Positions 1-6,907 are shown, counted from the first letter of the stretch. The stretch: 10,553 nucleotides of DNA from Enterococcus_E cecorum_B (GCA_946499615.1 CAMMST010000066.1:1-10553), one strand, 5' to 3'. The notes: generated by a model from the sequence alone, not told the origin. A program made the numbers and translations.

Positions 1-612
1 ACCTAATAATTCTTCCATCGCACGTTCTGGATGGGGCATCATTCCTAAGACATTCCCTTTTTCGTTACAAATTCCAGCAATATTTTCAACTGAACCATTA
101 ATATCTTCTTCATATGTAAAGACGATTTGGTTATTGGCTTTTAGTTTGGCTAAAGTTTCTTCATCACAATAATAATTACCTTCACCGTGAGCGACAGGAA
201 TTTGAATCACTTCATCTTTTTGATATTCGCTGGTAAATTTTGTTTCATTATTGACCACTTTTAAGCCAACCGTTTTACAGACAAAGTGTAAGGAACGATT
301 ACGAATCAAGCTCCCAGGAAGTAAACCAGCTTCCGTTAACACTTGAAATCCATTACACGTACCAAAAACCATCTTGCCTTCATTAGCGAAACGAATCACT
401 TCAGACATAATATTTGAAAAACGAGCAATCGCACCACATCTTAAGGCATCACCATAAGAAAAGCCTCCAGGTAAAAAGACCCCATCAAAACCTTCTAAAC
501 TTGTTGCATCATGTCGGACATATTCTGCCTCTGCACCACAGACATTTTTGATTGCCCATAACATATCCAAATCACAGTTGGAACCAGGAAATACAATCAC
601 TGCAAATTTCAT
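1..612 (-). CDS. purQ: Phosphoribosylformylglycinamidine synthase, glutaminase subunit PurQ (partial, C-terminus cut by window edge)
   Basis: PurQ hydrolyses glutamine and passes ammonia to PurL in the cytoplasmic PurLQS complex, which makes FGAM from FGAR, the fourth step of IMP synthesis. I translated 204 residues from the ATG at 612 and the frame is still open at base 1, so roughly the last 20 residues of a family of about 225 are missing. It is a class I glutamine amidotransferase. The nucleophile is Cys86 in GTCNGF, and the His194/Glu196 pair lies in PHPERA near the visible end. The N-terminus MKFAVIVFPGSNCD and the loop LPGGFSYGD are typical of PurQ. The start codon is one base after the purS stop, and the ribosome-binding site GGAGG lies inside the last codons of purS, so the two are probably translationally coupled. 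purL is expected to follow, but it is outside the window. Confidence 0.97.
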   Translation of the reverse strand, partial: MKFAVIVFPGSNCDLDMLWAIKNVCGAEAEYVRHDATSLEGFDGVFLPGGFSYGDALRCGAIARFSNIMSEVIRFANEGKMVFGTCNGFQVLTEAGLLPGSLIRNRSLHFVCKTVGLKVVNNETKFTSEYQKDEVIQIPVAHGEGNYYCDEETLAKLKANNQIVFTYEEDINGSVENIAGICNEKGNVLGMMPHPERAMEELLG

Positions 613-613
613 G

Positions 614-868
614 TTAAGCTTCCTCCACATCCATGATTTCGAATCGATAAGTTTCCATGTTGACATTTGCTAATAATTTATCACAAGCTTCTTCAATCAC
701 TTCTTCTACTGGACGCGTACCAGGATTAACTTGCATTTCGAAATATTTACCAATTCTAACCTCTTCAATTTCGCTATAACCCATGCGATGTAATGCTCCT
801 TTAACCGCCTCACCTTGAGGATCTAAAACAGACTCTTTATAAGTAACATAAACTTTTACAAAAACCAT
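614..868 (-). CDS. purS: Phosphoribosylformylglycinamidine synthase subunit PurS
   Basis: PurS is the small 84-residue partner that bridges PurQ and the small-type PurL in Gram-positive FGAM synthase. It is thought to help move ammonia between the glutaminase and synthetase sites. The start MVFVKVYVTYKESVLDPQG and the later GKYFEM segment are typical of the family, and the length is normal. The ATG at 868 follows an AAGGAG site with about seven bases of spacing. The gene starts 15 bases after the purC stop and ends one base before the purQ start, so it sits tightly inside the purC-S-Q transcript. Having purS implies that the off-window PurL is the short, PurS-dependent form and not the large single-chain enzyme. 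Confidence 0.96.
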   Translation of the reverse strand: MVFVKVYVTYKESVLDPQGEAVKGALHRMGYSEIEEVRIGKYFEMQVNPGTRPVEEVIEEACDKLLANVNMETYRFEIMDVEEA

Positions 869-883
869 GATTGTACTCCTTTA

Positions 884-1594
884 TTAATTATTTTCAATTC
901 TACGTAAAACTTCTTGATAAACTGGGACTAAATCACCTAAATCACGACGATAAATATCTTTGTCTAAATGATCATTGGTATGAACATCCCACAAACGACA
1001 AGTATCCGGTGAAATCTCATCTGCCAATAAAATCTCGCCTTCTTTTGTACGTCCAACTTCAATTTTAAAATCAATTAATCGAATATCTAAAGTTAAGAAC
1101 CACGCCTTTAAGACTTCATTGACTTTTAGTGCCAATGCTTTGATTTGATCAATTTCTTCTTGAGTCGCAATATCTAATACTAAGACATGTTGATCATTAA
1201 TAAACGGATCATCCAGACGGTCTTCTTTATAATAAAATTCAACGATTGGAAAACTTAGAGGTGTTCCTTCCTTAATATCTAAACGTTTTGAAAAACTTCC
1301 AGCAGCTACATTCCGAACAACGACTTCTAATGGAATAATTTTTACCTTTTGAATCAATTGTTCGGTTTCAGAAATTTTGCGAATGAAGTGACTAGGCACA
1401 CCATTTTCTGCCAATTTGTCAAAAATAAGCGAAGTAATCTGGTTATTCATCGCTCCTTTACCTGAAATTGCATCTTTTTTCAAACCATTCAGTGCCGTCG
1501 CTTGATCCATATACTCCGCTAATATTACATCTTCTTCATCTGTACTATACAATTTTTTAGCCTTGCCTTCATAAAGCAGTTCTAGCTTTTCCAT
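884..1594 (-). CDS. purC: Phosphoribosylaminoimidazole-succinocarboxamide synthase (SAICAR synthetase)
   Basis: PurC joins aspartate to CAIR using ATP to give SAICAR, the step after PurE/PurK and before PurB. At 236 residues it has the usual bacterial length. Visible landmarks are the ATP-binding YEGKAKKLY (residues 8-16), VVVRNVAAGS (91-100), and the two family signatures LIDFKIEVG (173-181) and ADEISPDTCRLWD (191-203). The ATG at 1594 follows GAGGTG at short spacing. It is the first gene of its transcript. The upstream purB unit ends in a terminator, and between the two lie a PurBox and a good sigma-A promoter, so purC-S-Q should be transcribed independently of purE-K-B but under the same regulator. 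No unusual features are seen. Confidence 0.98.
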   Translation of the reverse strand: MEKLELLYEGKAKKLYSTDEEDVILAEYMDQATALNGLKKDAISGKGAMNNQITSLIFDKLAENGVPSHFIRKISETEQLIQKVKIIPLEVVVRNVAAGSFSKRLDIKEGTPLSFPIVEFYYKEDRLDDPFINDQHVLVLDIATQEEIDQIKALALKVNEVLKAWFLTLDIRLIDFKIEVGRTKEGEILLADEISPDTCRLWDVHTNDHLDKDIYRRDLGDLVPVYQEVLRRIENN

Positions 1595-1645
1595 TTCGCA
1601 CCTCGAAAATCATCATATTTATGAACGTATTATTCATCTATTCAC

Positions 1646-1674
1646 ATTCTATGTTACTTTCAAAAGATTTTCAA
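1646..1674 (-). promoter_or_regulatory. Sigma-A promoter of purC-purS-purQ
   Basis: Read on the minus strand, the -35 is TTGAAA (plus 1669-1674) and the -10 is TAGAAT (plus 1646-1651), each 5 of 6 to consensus, with a 17-bp spacer. The start point would be near 1639, giving a leader of about 45 bases before the purC ATG. No riboswitch-like structure was seen in that short leader. This is predicted from sequence only. Confidence 0.75.
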
Positions 1675-1708
1675 TAATTTATTTATATTTTACACTTGTT
1701 TTCTATTT

Positions 1709-1721
1709 ATTGTTCGTGTTT
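1709..1721 (-). promoter_or_regulatory. PurBox (PurR operator) upstream of purC
   Basis: On the minus strand this reads AAACACGAACAAT, 11 of 13 to the PurBox consensus AWWWCCGAACWWT and with an intact CGAAC core. Exactly 57 bp separate it from the predicted purC -10, which puts its centre about 75 bp upstream of the predicted start point. That is close to the -76 position I recall for lactococcal PurR activation. I found no inverted second box at the distance seen in Bacillus. The regulator gene is not in the window, so binding by PurR is inferred. Confidence 0.75.
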
Positions 1722-1760
1722 TTATCGATATCATTCAGTAAAACATTTTACACAAACTAA

Positions 1761-1801
1761 TAAAATAGACGAATGATTTCTAGTAATCATTCGTCTATTT
1801 T
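1761..1801 (-). terminator. Rho-independent terminator after purB
   Basis: A perfect 17-bp inverted repeat (arms 1762-1778 and 1785-1801) with a six-base loop begins only three bases after the purB stop. On the minus strand the 3' arm ends in CTATTTT and runs on into ATTAG, so the U-tract is short and lies mostly inside the stem. It should end the purE-K-B transcript, perhaps with some read-through into purC. Confidence 0.8.
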
Positions 1802-1804
1802 AAG

Positions 1805-3103
1805 TTATTCGCCTAAACCAACTCGTTCGAAGATGGTGTCGACATTTTTCAGATGATAGTGGTAATCAAAAGCATCATCTAAATCTTCTTTGGTTAAATG
1901 CGACATAATCGTTTCATCCGCTTCAAGAAGTGGACGGAAATCACGCTGTTCATCCCATGATTTTGCAGTATTTGGTTGGACTAAATCATACGCTTGTTCA
2001 CGTGTTAAGCCCTTATCGATTAATTTAAGCATCACACGTTGACTATAAATTAAACCAAATGTCGCATTCATGTTACGTTTCATATTTTCTGGGAATACCG
2101 TTAATTTTTCAACAATATTACTAAAGCGATGCAACATATAATCTAATAAAATCGTCGTATCCGGAATAATAATCCGTTCAGCTGATGAATGAGAAATATC
2201 GCGTTCATGCCATAAAGAAACATTTTCATAGGCAGTTATCATATGTCCACGAATCACACGAGCAAGACCGGCCATATTTTCTGAGCCGATTGGATTGCGT
2301 TTATGTGGCATAGCTGAAGAACCTTTTTGACCTTTAGCAAAGAATTCTTCCACTTCACGTGTTTCAGATTTTTGTAACCCACGGATTTCAGTTGCAAACT
2401 TTTCAATACTTGTCGCAATCAAAGCCATTGTAGCTAAATATTCTGCGTGTAAATCACGAGGTAAGACCTGTGTAGAGATTTCTTGCGGACGAATTTGTAG
2501 CTTTTCACAGACATAACTTTCAACGAATGGTGGGATATTGGCAAAAGTCCCTACTGCACCACTGATTTTACCGGCTTCAACCCCTTTAGCTGCATGTTCA
2601 AAACGTTCGATATTGCGTTTCATTTCAGAGTACCATAAAGCCAGTTTTAACCCAAAAGTTGTTGGCTCTGCGTGAACACCATGGGTACGACCCATCATCA
2701 CTGTATATTTGTGTTCTTTGGCTTTTTTAGCAATCACATCAGTTAAGCGTTGTAAGCCCACACGTAAGATATCGTTTGCCTGACGAATAAGGTAACCATA
2801 AGCAGTATCCACGACATCCGTAGAAGTTAAGCCATAGTGTACCCATTTACGTTCTTCGCCTAATGATTCTGAAACTGCACGTGTAAAAGCAACCACATCA
2901 TGACGAGTTTGTTCTTCAATTTCTAAAATACGATTGATATCAAAAGTTGCATTGGCACGAATCTTTTGCACATCTTCTTTTGGAATTTCACCAAGTTCGG
3001 CCCAGGCTTCATCAGCTAAAATCTCCACTTCTAACCATGCTTGATAACGATTTTGATCAGTCCAAATACGACCCATTTCTTCTCTAGTATAACGTGGTAA
3101 CAT
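1805..3103 (-). CDS. purB: Adenylosuccinate lyase
   Basis: PurB acts twice in purine synthesis: it cleaves SAICAR to AICAR plus fumarate, and adenylosuccinate to AMP plus fumarate. The 432-residue length matches the Bacillus-type enzyme. It belongs to the fumarase/aspartase superfamily and carries the signature GSSAMPHKRNP (residues 261-271), the mobile loop with the catalytic serine. TRHDV (His68), TSTD (93-96) and GRTHGVHAEPTT (His141) have the same numbering as I recall for the B. subtilis active-site histidines. The ATG at 3103 has an excellent AAAGGAG site that overlaps the purK stop codon region, with 12 bases between the genes. It is the last gene of the purE-K-B unit and is followed at once by a terminator. 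All key residues are present. Confidence 0.98.
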   Translation of the reverse strand: MLPRYTREEMGRIWTDQNRYQAWLEVEILADEAWAELGEIPKEDVQKIRANATFDINRILEIEEQTRHDVVAFTRAVSESLGEERKWVHYGLTSTDVVDTAYGYLIRQANDILRVGLQRLTDVIAKKAKEHKYTVMMGRTHGVHAEPTTFGLKLALWYSEMKRNIERFEHAAKGVEAGKISGAVGTFANIPPFVESYVCEKLQIRPQEISTQVLPRDLHAEYLATMALIATSIEKFATEIRGLQKSETREVEEFFAKGQKGSSAMPHKRNPIGSENMAGLARVIRGHMITAYENVSLWHERDISHSSAERIIIPDTTILLDYMLHRFSNIVEKLTVFPENMKRNMNATFGLIYSQRVMLKLIDKGLTREQAYDLVQPNTAKSWDEQRDFRPLLEADETIMSHLTKEDLDDAFDYHYHLKNVDTIFERVGLGE

Positions 3104-3115
3104 TACTCTTCTCCT

Positions 3116-4243
3116 TTAATCCCAAATATTGGTTTGTTGAATTTCTTTTAATGTATCTTCTATATTTTCAGTCAAGATGGTAATATGCCCCATTTTTCGA
3201 CCGGTTTTCACTTCTTTTTTGCCATAATCATGAAATTGCCAAGATGGTTTTTCCAAAATTAATTGACGACATTTTTCATGATGTTGTCCTAAAATATTTA
3301 CCATCACAGCTGGGGATAATAATTTCACATCAGCTAAAGGCCATCCGCAAATACCTCGAATATGCATATCAAACTGACTCATATCACAAGCTTCAATGGA
3401 ATAATGTCCTGAATTATGTGGACGAGGGGCTAATTCATTGACATAAATGCTGCCAGTTTCAGTTAAGAACATCTCAATGCCTAGTACCCCATGTAAATTT
3501 AAGGCTTGAGCAATTTCTAAAGCAATACGCTGTGCTTCTTTTGCCACCTCTGGATCAATACGAGCAGGTGCAATTGTCTCATGTAAAATATTATCATGAT
3601 GAATATTTTCAACCACTGGAAATGGAATATATTCTTTCCCATTACCGGCCACCATCACAGAAATTTCTTTTTCAAATGGAATCCAAGCCTCTAATTCACA
3701 AGTACCTTCACGCAATAAATCCATTGACGGTGCTAAATCCTTCACCCCGTATAAGACATATTGCCCTTTGCCATCATATCCACCACGAGTCGTTTTAAGC
3801 ACACATGGATAACCAATCCCTTCAATTGCATCTGGAATATCACTTGGGTGGATAATTGTTGCATATGGGGCTATTACGACATTATTTGCTTCTAAAAAGG
3901 CTTTTTCTAATAGACGGTCTTGGGTAATCGCTAAAAGATCTGTCCCTTGTGGAATATAGCTAATTGGTAAAATGGCATTTAAACTTTCCACACTAACATT
4001 TTCAAATTCATAGGTAATCACGGCACAACGACGAGCCATTTCTTCTAACGCCATGGTATCGTCATAACTTGCCACAATATGCCAATCTGCCACCTGTGCA
4101 GCCGGACAATCAGCAGTTGGGTCTAACACACCTACACGAAAACCCATTTTTTTCGCACTTAAGCTCATCATCCGCCCTAATTGACCACCACCAACAATTC
4201 CGATGGTCTCTCCAGGCATAATCGGTTTAAACAAGCTGATCAC
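3116..4243 (-). CDS. purK: N5-carboxyaminoimidazole ribonucleotide synthase (ATPase subunit PurK)
   Basis: PurK uses ATP and bicarbonate to turn AIR into N5-CAIR, which PurE then rearranges to CAIR. The protein is an ATP-grasp enzyme of 375 residues, a normal length. It shows the N-terminal dinucleotide-type loop GIVGGGQLGRM (15-25), the ATP-grasp segment TTRGGYDGKGQ near 150, and the C-terminal block NELAPRPHNSGHYSIEA typical of PurK. The start is not certain. The codon at 4243 is GTG, preceded closely by a weak GAAAG, and it overlaps the purE 3' end by 17 bases. The in-frame ATG at 4219 sits just before PGETIGIVGGG but has no ribosome-binding site. I prefer the GTG, with translation coupled to purE. 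Confidence 0.96.
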   Translation of the reverse strand: MISLFKPIMPGETIGIVGGGQLGRMMSLSAKKMGFRVGVLDPTADCPAAQVADWHIVASYDDTMALEEMARRCAVITYEFENVSVESLNAILPISYIPQGTDLLAITQDRLLEKAFLEANNVVIAPYATIIHPSDIPDAIEGIGYPCVLKTTRGGYDGKGQYVLYGVKDLAPSMDLLREGTCELEAWIPFEKEISVMVAGNGKEYIPFPVVENIHHDNILHETIAPARIDPEVAKEAQRIALEIAQALNLHGVLGIEMFLTETGSIYVNELAPRPHNSGHYSIEACDMSQFDMHIRGICGWPLADVKLLSPAVMVNILGQHHEKCRQLILEKPSWQFHDYGKKEVKTGRKMGHITILTENIEDTLKEIQQTNIWD

Positions 4244-4715
4244 TACTTTCTTTGACTATTTTTTCAGAATTCAAACGTTTTTCCTGAATTTTTTCTGCTA
4301 TCTTTAAATCATACATGGAAAGCATCTCAACTGCAAGTATTCCTGCATTAGTTGCCCCAGCTTTTCCAATAGCAGTCGTCGCAACAGGTACGCCAGCTGG
4401 CATCTGTACAATGGATAAAAGCGAATCTAATCCATTCAAGGCACGCGATTGTACGGGTACACCAATCACTGGCAATGTACATTTCGCCGCAATCATCCCT
4501 GGCAAATGAGCCGCACCACCAGCACCAGCAATAATTACCTTAATGCCACGTTGTCTAGCATTTTCAGCAAATTCAAACATCAAATCTGGTGTCCGATGCG
4601 CAGAAACGACTTTTTTCTCATACGCAACACCATATTCGTCTAACACCTCACACGCATTTTTCATTGCTTCCCAATCGGAAGTACTCCCCATGACAACAGC
4701 TACAACAGGTTCCAT
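4227..4715 (-). CDS. purE: N5-carboxyaminoimidazole ribonucleotide mutase (class I PurE)
   Basis: PurE moves the carboxyl group of N5-CAIR to carbon 4, giving CAIR. Class I enzymes need PurK to supply N5-CAIR, and purK is indeed the next gene. The 162-residue protein has MGSTSDW (9-15), SAHRTP (38-43, with the conserved His40), and the GAGGAAHLPG loop (64-73, with His70), followed by the PVQSRALNGLDSL stretch. I chose the ATG at 4715 because AAAGGAG lies eight bases before it and the length then equals the B. subtilis protein. The open frame could be extended to 4763, but that would run back to the predicted start point and add an unusual basic leader. It is the first gene of purE-K-B. Confidence 0.97.
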   Translation of the reverse strand: MEPVVAVVMGSTSDWEAMKNACEVLDEYGVAYEKKVVSAHRTPDLMFEFAENARQRGIKVIIAGAGGAAHLPGMIAAKCTLPVIGVPVQSRALNGLDSLLSIVQMPAGVPVATTAIGKAGATNAGILAVEMLSMYDLKIAEKIQEKRLNSEKIVKESSDQLV

Positions 4716-4749
4716 TGATTTTGCTCCTTTTAATAAAGATTTCACATAT

Positions 4750-4778
4750 ATTCTAACAAGCAAAAACAGTTAAGTCAA
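4750..4778 (-). promoter_or_regulatory. Sigma-A promoter of purE-purK-purB
   Basis: On the minus strand, -35 TTGACT (plus 4773-4778) and -10 TAGAAT (plus 4750-4755) are separated by 17 bp, each 5 of 6 to consensus. The start point would be near 4743, leaving a leader of about 28 bases. The -10 and spacing are the same as at the purC promoter. Confidence 0.8.
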
Positions 4779-4781
4779 AAC

Positions 4782-4794
4782 AAATTCGAATAAT
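4782..4794 (+). promoter_or_regulatory. Possible second, inverted PurBox at purE
   Basis: The plus strand reads AAATTCGAATAAT, 11 of 13 to AWWWCCGAACWWT, with TCGAA in place of CCGAAC at the core. It faces the box at 4813-4825 with 18 bp between them, close to the 16-17 bp spacing of paired inverted PurBoxes known from Bacillus. It lies just upstream of the -35, a position where binding could alter polymerase access. The core mismatch makes this a weak site. Confidence 0.4.
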
Positions 4795-4812
4795 ATCTTA
4801 CATTTCTTCAAA

Positions 4813-4825
4813 ATAGTTCGTAAAT
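4813..4825 (-). promoter_or_regulatory. PurBox (PurR operator) upstream of purE
   Basis: On the minus strand this reads ATTTACGAACTAT, 12 of 13 to AWWWCCGAACWWT, the best match in the window. Exactly 57 bp separate it from the purE -10, the same as at purC. It overlaps the U-tract of the pbuX terminator, so the two signals share bases. Confidence 0.8.
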
Positions 4826-4856
4826 AAAAAGACCCACTGTAAACACAATGAGTCTT
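4821..4856 (-). terminator. Rho-independent terminator after pbuX
   Basis: On the minus strand a 12-bp stem with two G-U pairs (plus arms 4829-4840 and 4845-4856) and a four-base loop is followed by TTTTTATTTA. It begins a few bases after the pbuX stop and separates the salvage operon from purE-K-B. Confidence 0.9.
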
Positions 4857-4863
4857 CAAACAA

Positions 4864-6141
4864 TTAAGCTTTTTCTTTTAATCCATGAAAGAGTAGATTT
4901 AAAATAATTGCAGTAATACTACTCATCACAATCCCATTACCGGTAAACATTTGTACGGTTTGTGGTAAATGTTGGAATAAGGTTGGTAAGCTATTAAATC
5001 CTAGACCTAAACCAATAGATAAAGCTACGATTAATAAATTCTTATCATCTTCAAAATTCACTTTAGACAACATACGCATTCCTTGCACAGCCACCATCCC
5101 GAACATGACTAACATCCCACCACCTAATACAGGTTCTGGAATGATTTGGGCCACAGCACCCACTTTAGGGAATAAACCTAAAATAATTAAGAAGAAAGCT
5201 GAGAAGTAAATCGGACGTGTGGATTTAATTCCTGATAATTGTACTAACCCAACATTTTGTGAAAATCCCGTATATGGGAAAGTATTAAAGATACCCCCTA
5301 GGATAACGGCTAAACCTTCCGCACGATACCCACGTTTTAAATCTTCTTCACCAATATTTTTTCCAGTAATGTCTCCAAGTGCGAAATATACACCCGTTGA
5401 TTCGACCATGCTAATCGTTGAAATAATAATCATCAAAAGAATCGACCATACATCAAATTTTGGCATACCAAAGTAAAATGGTTGCGGAACATGGAAAATC
5501 GGTGCATGACCAATGGCTGAAAAACTCACATTGCCCATCAAACAAGCTAAAATTGTACCACCAACTAAACCAATTAAAACTGAAATCGAACGTAAAAATC
5601 CTTTCGCAAAGGCTTGTACACCTAAAATTAAAAGAATCGTTACGGCGGCTTGAATTAAACTTGCTGGATCCCCAAAAGTTTTGGCACTTGCATCGCCACC
5701 GCCCATCTTAGTAATCGCTACTGGAATCAAGGTTAAGCCAATGACCGTAATGACCGTTCCCGTAACAATTGGTGGGAATAATACTTTCACTTTTGAGAAT
5801 AAACCGGCAATCAATACGACATAAATTCCAGCCGCAATAATTGAACCATAAATGGCCCCAACACCATTTTTAGAACCAATAATGATTAATGGCGAAACGG
5901 CTTGAATCGCACAGCCTAAAACCACCGGTAAACCAATCCCAAAAAAATTAGTCACCGTTAATTGTAATAAAGTTGCCACCCCACACATAAAAATATCAAT
6001 CGAGATTAAATATGTCATTTGTGCTTCATCAAATCCTAAGCCCATCCCGATTAATAAAGGCACTGCGACGGCTCCTGCATACATCGCAAGTAGATGTTGT
6101 AACCCTAAAATTGCTGCTTTTCCATTTTGCACTTGATTCAT
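4864..6141 (-). CDS. pbuX: Xanthine permease (NCS2 family)
   Basis: PbuX imports xanthine across the cytoplasmic membrane, probably with protons, for use by Xpt. The 425-residue protein is hydrophobic throughout, with many membrane segments, as expected of NCS2 nucleobase transporters. Family marks are the N-terminal LGLQHLLAMYAGAVAVPLL, SMVESTG (Glu247) and the substrate-site QNVG (295-298), followed by LVQLSGIKSTRP, which is characteristic of bacterial xanthine permeases. The ATG at 6141 is four bases after the xpt stop. AAGGAG lies about 12 bases upstream inside the xpt 3' end, a little far but the only good site. A start at 6204 would add 21 residues that overlap xpt. The substrate is assigned from family and operon context: xanthine is most likely, and uric acid or hypoxanthine cannot be excluded. 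Confidence 0.94.
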   Translation of the reverse strand: MNQVQNGKAAILGLQHLLAMYAGAVAVPLLIGMGLGFDEAQMTYLISIDIFMCGVATLLQLTVTNFFGIGLPVVLGCAIQAVSPLIIIGSKNGVGAIYGSIIAAGIYVVLIAGLFSKVKVLFPPIVTGTVITVIGLTLIPVAITKMGGGDASAKTFGDPASLIQAAVTILLILGVQAFAKGFLRSISVLIGLVGGTILACLMGNVSFSAIGHAPIFHVPQPFYFGMPKFDVWSILLMIIISTISMVESTGVYFALGDITGKNIGEEDLKRGYRAEGLAVILGGIFNTFPYTGFSQNVGLVQLSGIKSTRPIYFSAFFLIILGLFPKVGAVAQIIPEPVLGGGMLVMFGMVAVQGMRMLSKVNFEDDKNLLIVALSIGLGLGFNSLPTLFQHLPQTVQMFTGNGIVMSSITAIILNLLFHGLKEKA

Positions 6142-6145
6142 TTTT

Positions 6146-6727
6146 CTAAGCGTCTCCTTCAATAAATGTAATTTTGCCGTTTTCAAGCGATGAAATACGA
6201 GCAAGGGAAACGACTTTAACCCCTATCTCTTCTAATAATTCGCGTCCAGGTTGGAAAGATTTTTCGATTAATATTCCAATTCCTTCAACACTCGCATTGG
6301 CTTGACGACATAATTCAATCAGCCCTTTTGCCGCTTGACCATTTGCAAGAAAATCATCAATAATTAATACTTTATCTTCTTTTGATAAGAATTTACGAGA
6401 AATCGAAACCGTACTAGTCACTTGTTTCGTAAATGAATAAACTTCTGTCGTTAGCAATTCTTCATTCATTGTTAAACTTTTTGACTTGCGGGCATAAATC
6501 ATTGGAACACCAAATTTTTGGGCAGTATACACAGCTGGTACAATACCTGAAGCTTCAATCGTCACTACCTTAGTAATCCCTGCTTCTTTAAATGCTTGAT
6601 AAAAACTTTCGGCAATCTCCTCCATCAATACTGGATCAACTTGGTGGGTAATAAAAGCATCCACTTTCAAGACATCTCCATTTAAAATATTGCCATCTTT
6701 TTGAATACGATCAACTAATGCTTGCAT
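6146..6727 (-). CDS. xpt: Xanthine phosphoribosyltransferase
   Basis: Xpt joins xanthine to PRPP to form XMP, which feeds GMP synthesis. This is cytoplasmic purine salvage. The protein has 193 residues, as in B. subtilis. The PRPP-binding loop VLIIDDFLANGQA (120-132) and the EASGI segment (58-62) are typical of the Xpt/PurR-like phosphoribosyltransferase group. The N-terminus MQALVDRIQKDG is also typical of Xpt. The ATG at 6727 follows AAAGGAG with seven bases of spacing. It heads a two-gene operon with pbuX. Its leader holds a guanine riboswitch with an intrinsic terminator, and a PurBox lies further upstream, so the gene should be off when guanine is plentiful. Confidence 0.97.
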   Translation of the reverse strand: MQALVDRIQKDGNILNGDVLKVDAFITHQVDPVLMEEIAESFYQAFKEAGITKVVTIEASGIVPAVYTAQKFGVPMIYARKSKSLTMNEELLTTEVYSFTKQVTSTVSISRKFLSKEDKVLIIDDFLANGQAAKGLIELCRQANASVEGIGILIEKSFQPGRELLEEIGVKVVSLARISSLENGKITFIEGDA

Positions 6728-6769
6728 GCTCTAACTCCTTTATCTTTTCATCCTCCATTCAACGCATTG

Positions 6770-6907
6770 AGAAATAAAAATAAAACAGCACCCTTTTACC
6801 TAAAAGCAAAAAAGCGCTGTTTTATCAACAAACGTTTATTTGCTTATAGTCCAATATTTACGGCATTGGGTAGAAACTGTTGTCCTTATTACAACTTTAT
6901 ATAAGCG
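6770..6907 (-). promoter_or_regulatory. Guanine (purine) riboswitch with terminator, controlling xpt-pbuX
   Basis: The aptamer spans about 6841-6907. P1 is GCTTATA with TATAAGC (plus 6900-6906 and 6842-6848). P2 is GTTGT with ACAAC around AATAAGG. The core GTTTCTACC is present. P3 is CCAAT with ATTGG around GCCGTAAAT, and the J3/1 segment GGACTATA has C at the ligand-pairing position, which marks guanine/hypoxanthine and not adenine specificity. Downstream, a 12-bp stem (plus 6780-6791 with 6814-6825) followed by TTTTTATTTC is an intrinsic terminator. The P1 3' strand and its flank (6836-6848) can pair at 11 of 13 positions with the terminator loop (6801-6813), a likely antiterminator. Guanine binding should therefore switch transcription off. 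Confidence 0.95.

Noticed and set aside
4716..4763. Extended purE start at 4763
   Set aside because: The extension reaches back to the predicted -10, adds a basic leader not typical of PurE, and lacks a ribosome-binding site. The ATG at 4715 has AAAGGAG and gives the usual 162 residues.
6142..6204. Extended pbuX start at 6204 overlapping xpt
   Set aside because: NCS2 permeases normally begin just before the LGLQHLLAM segment. The ATG at 6141 has AAGGAG upstream.
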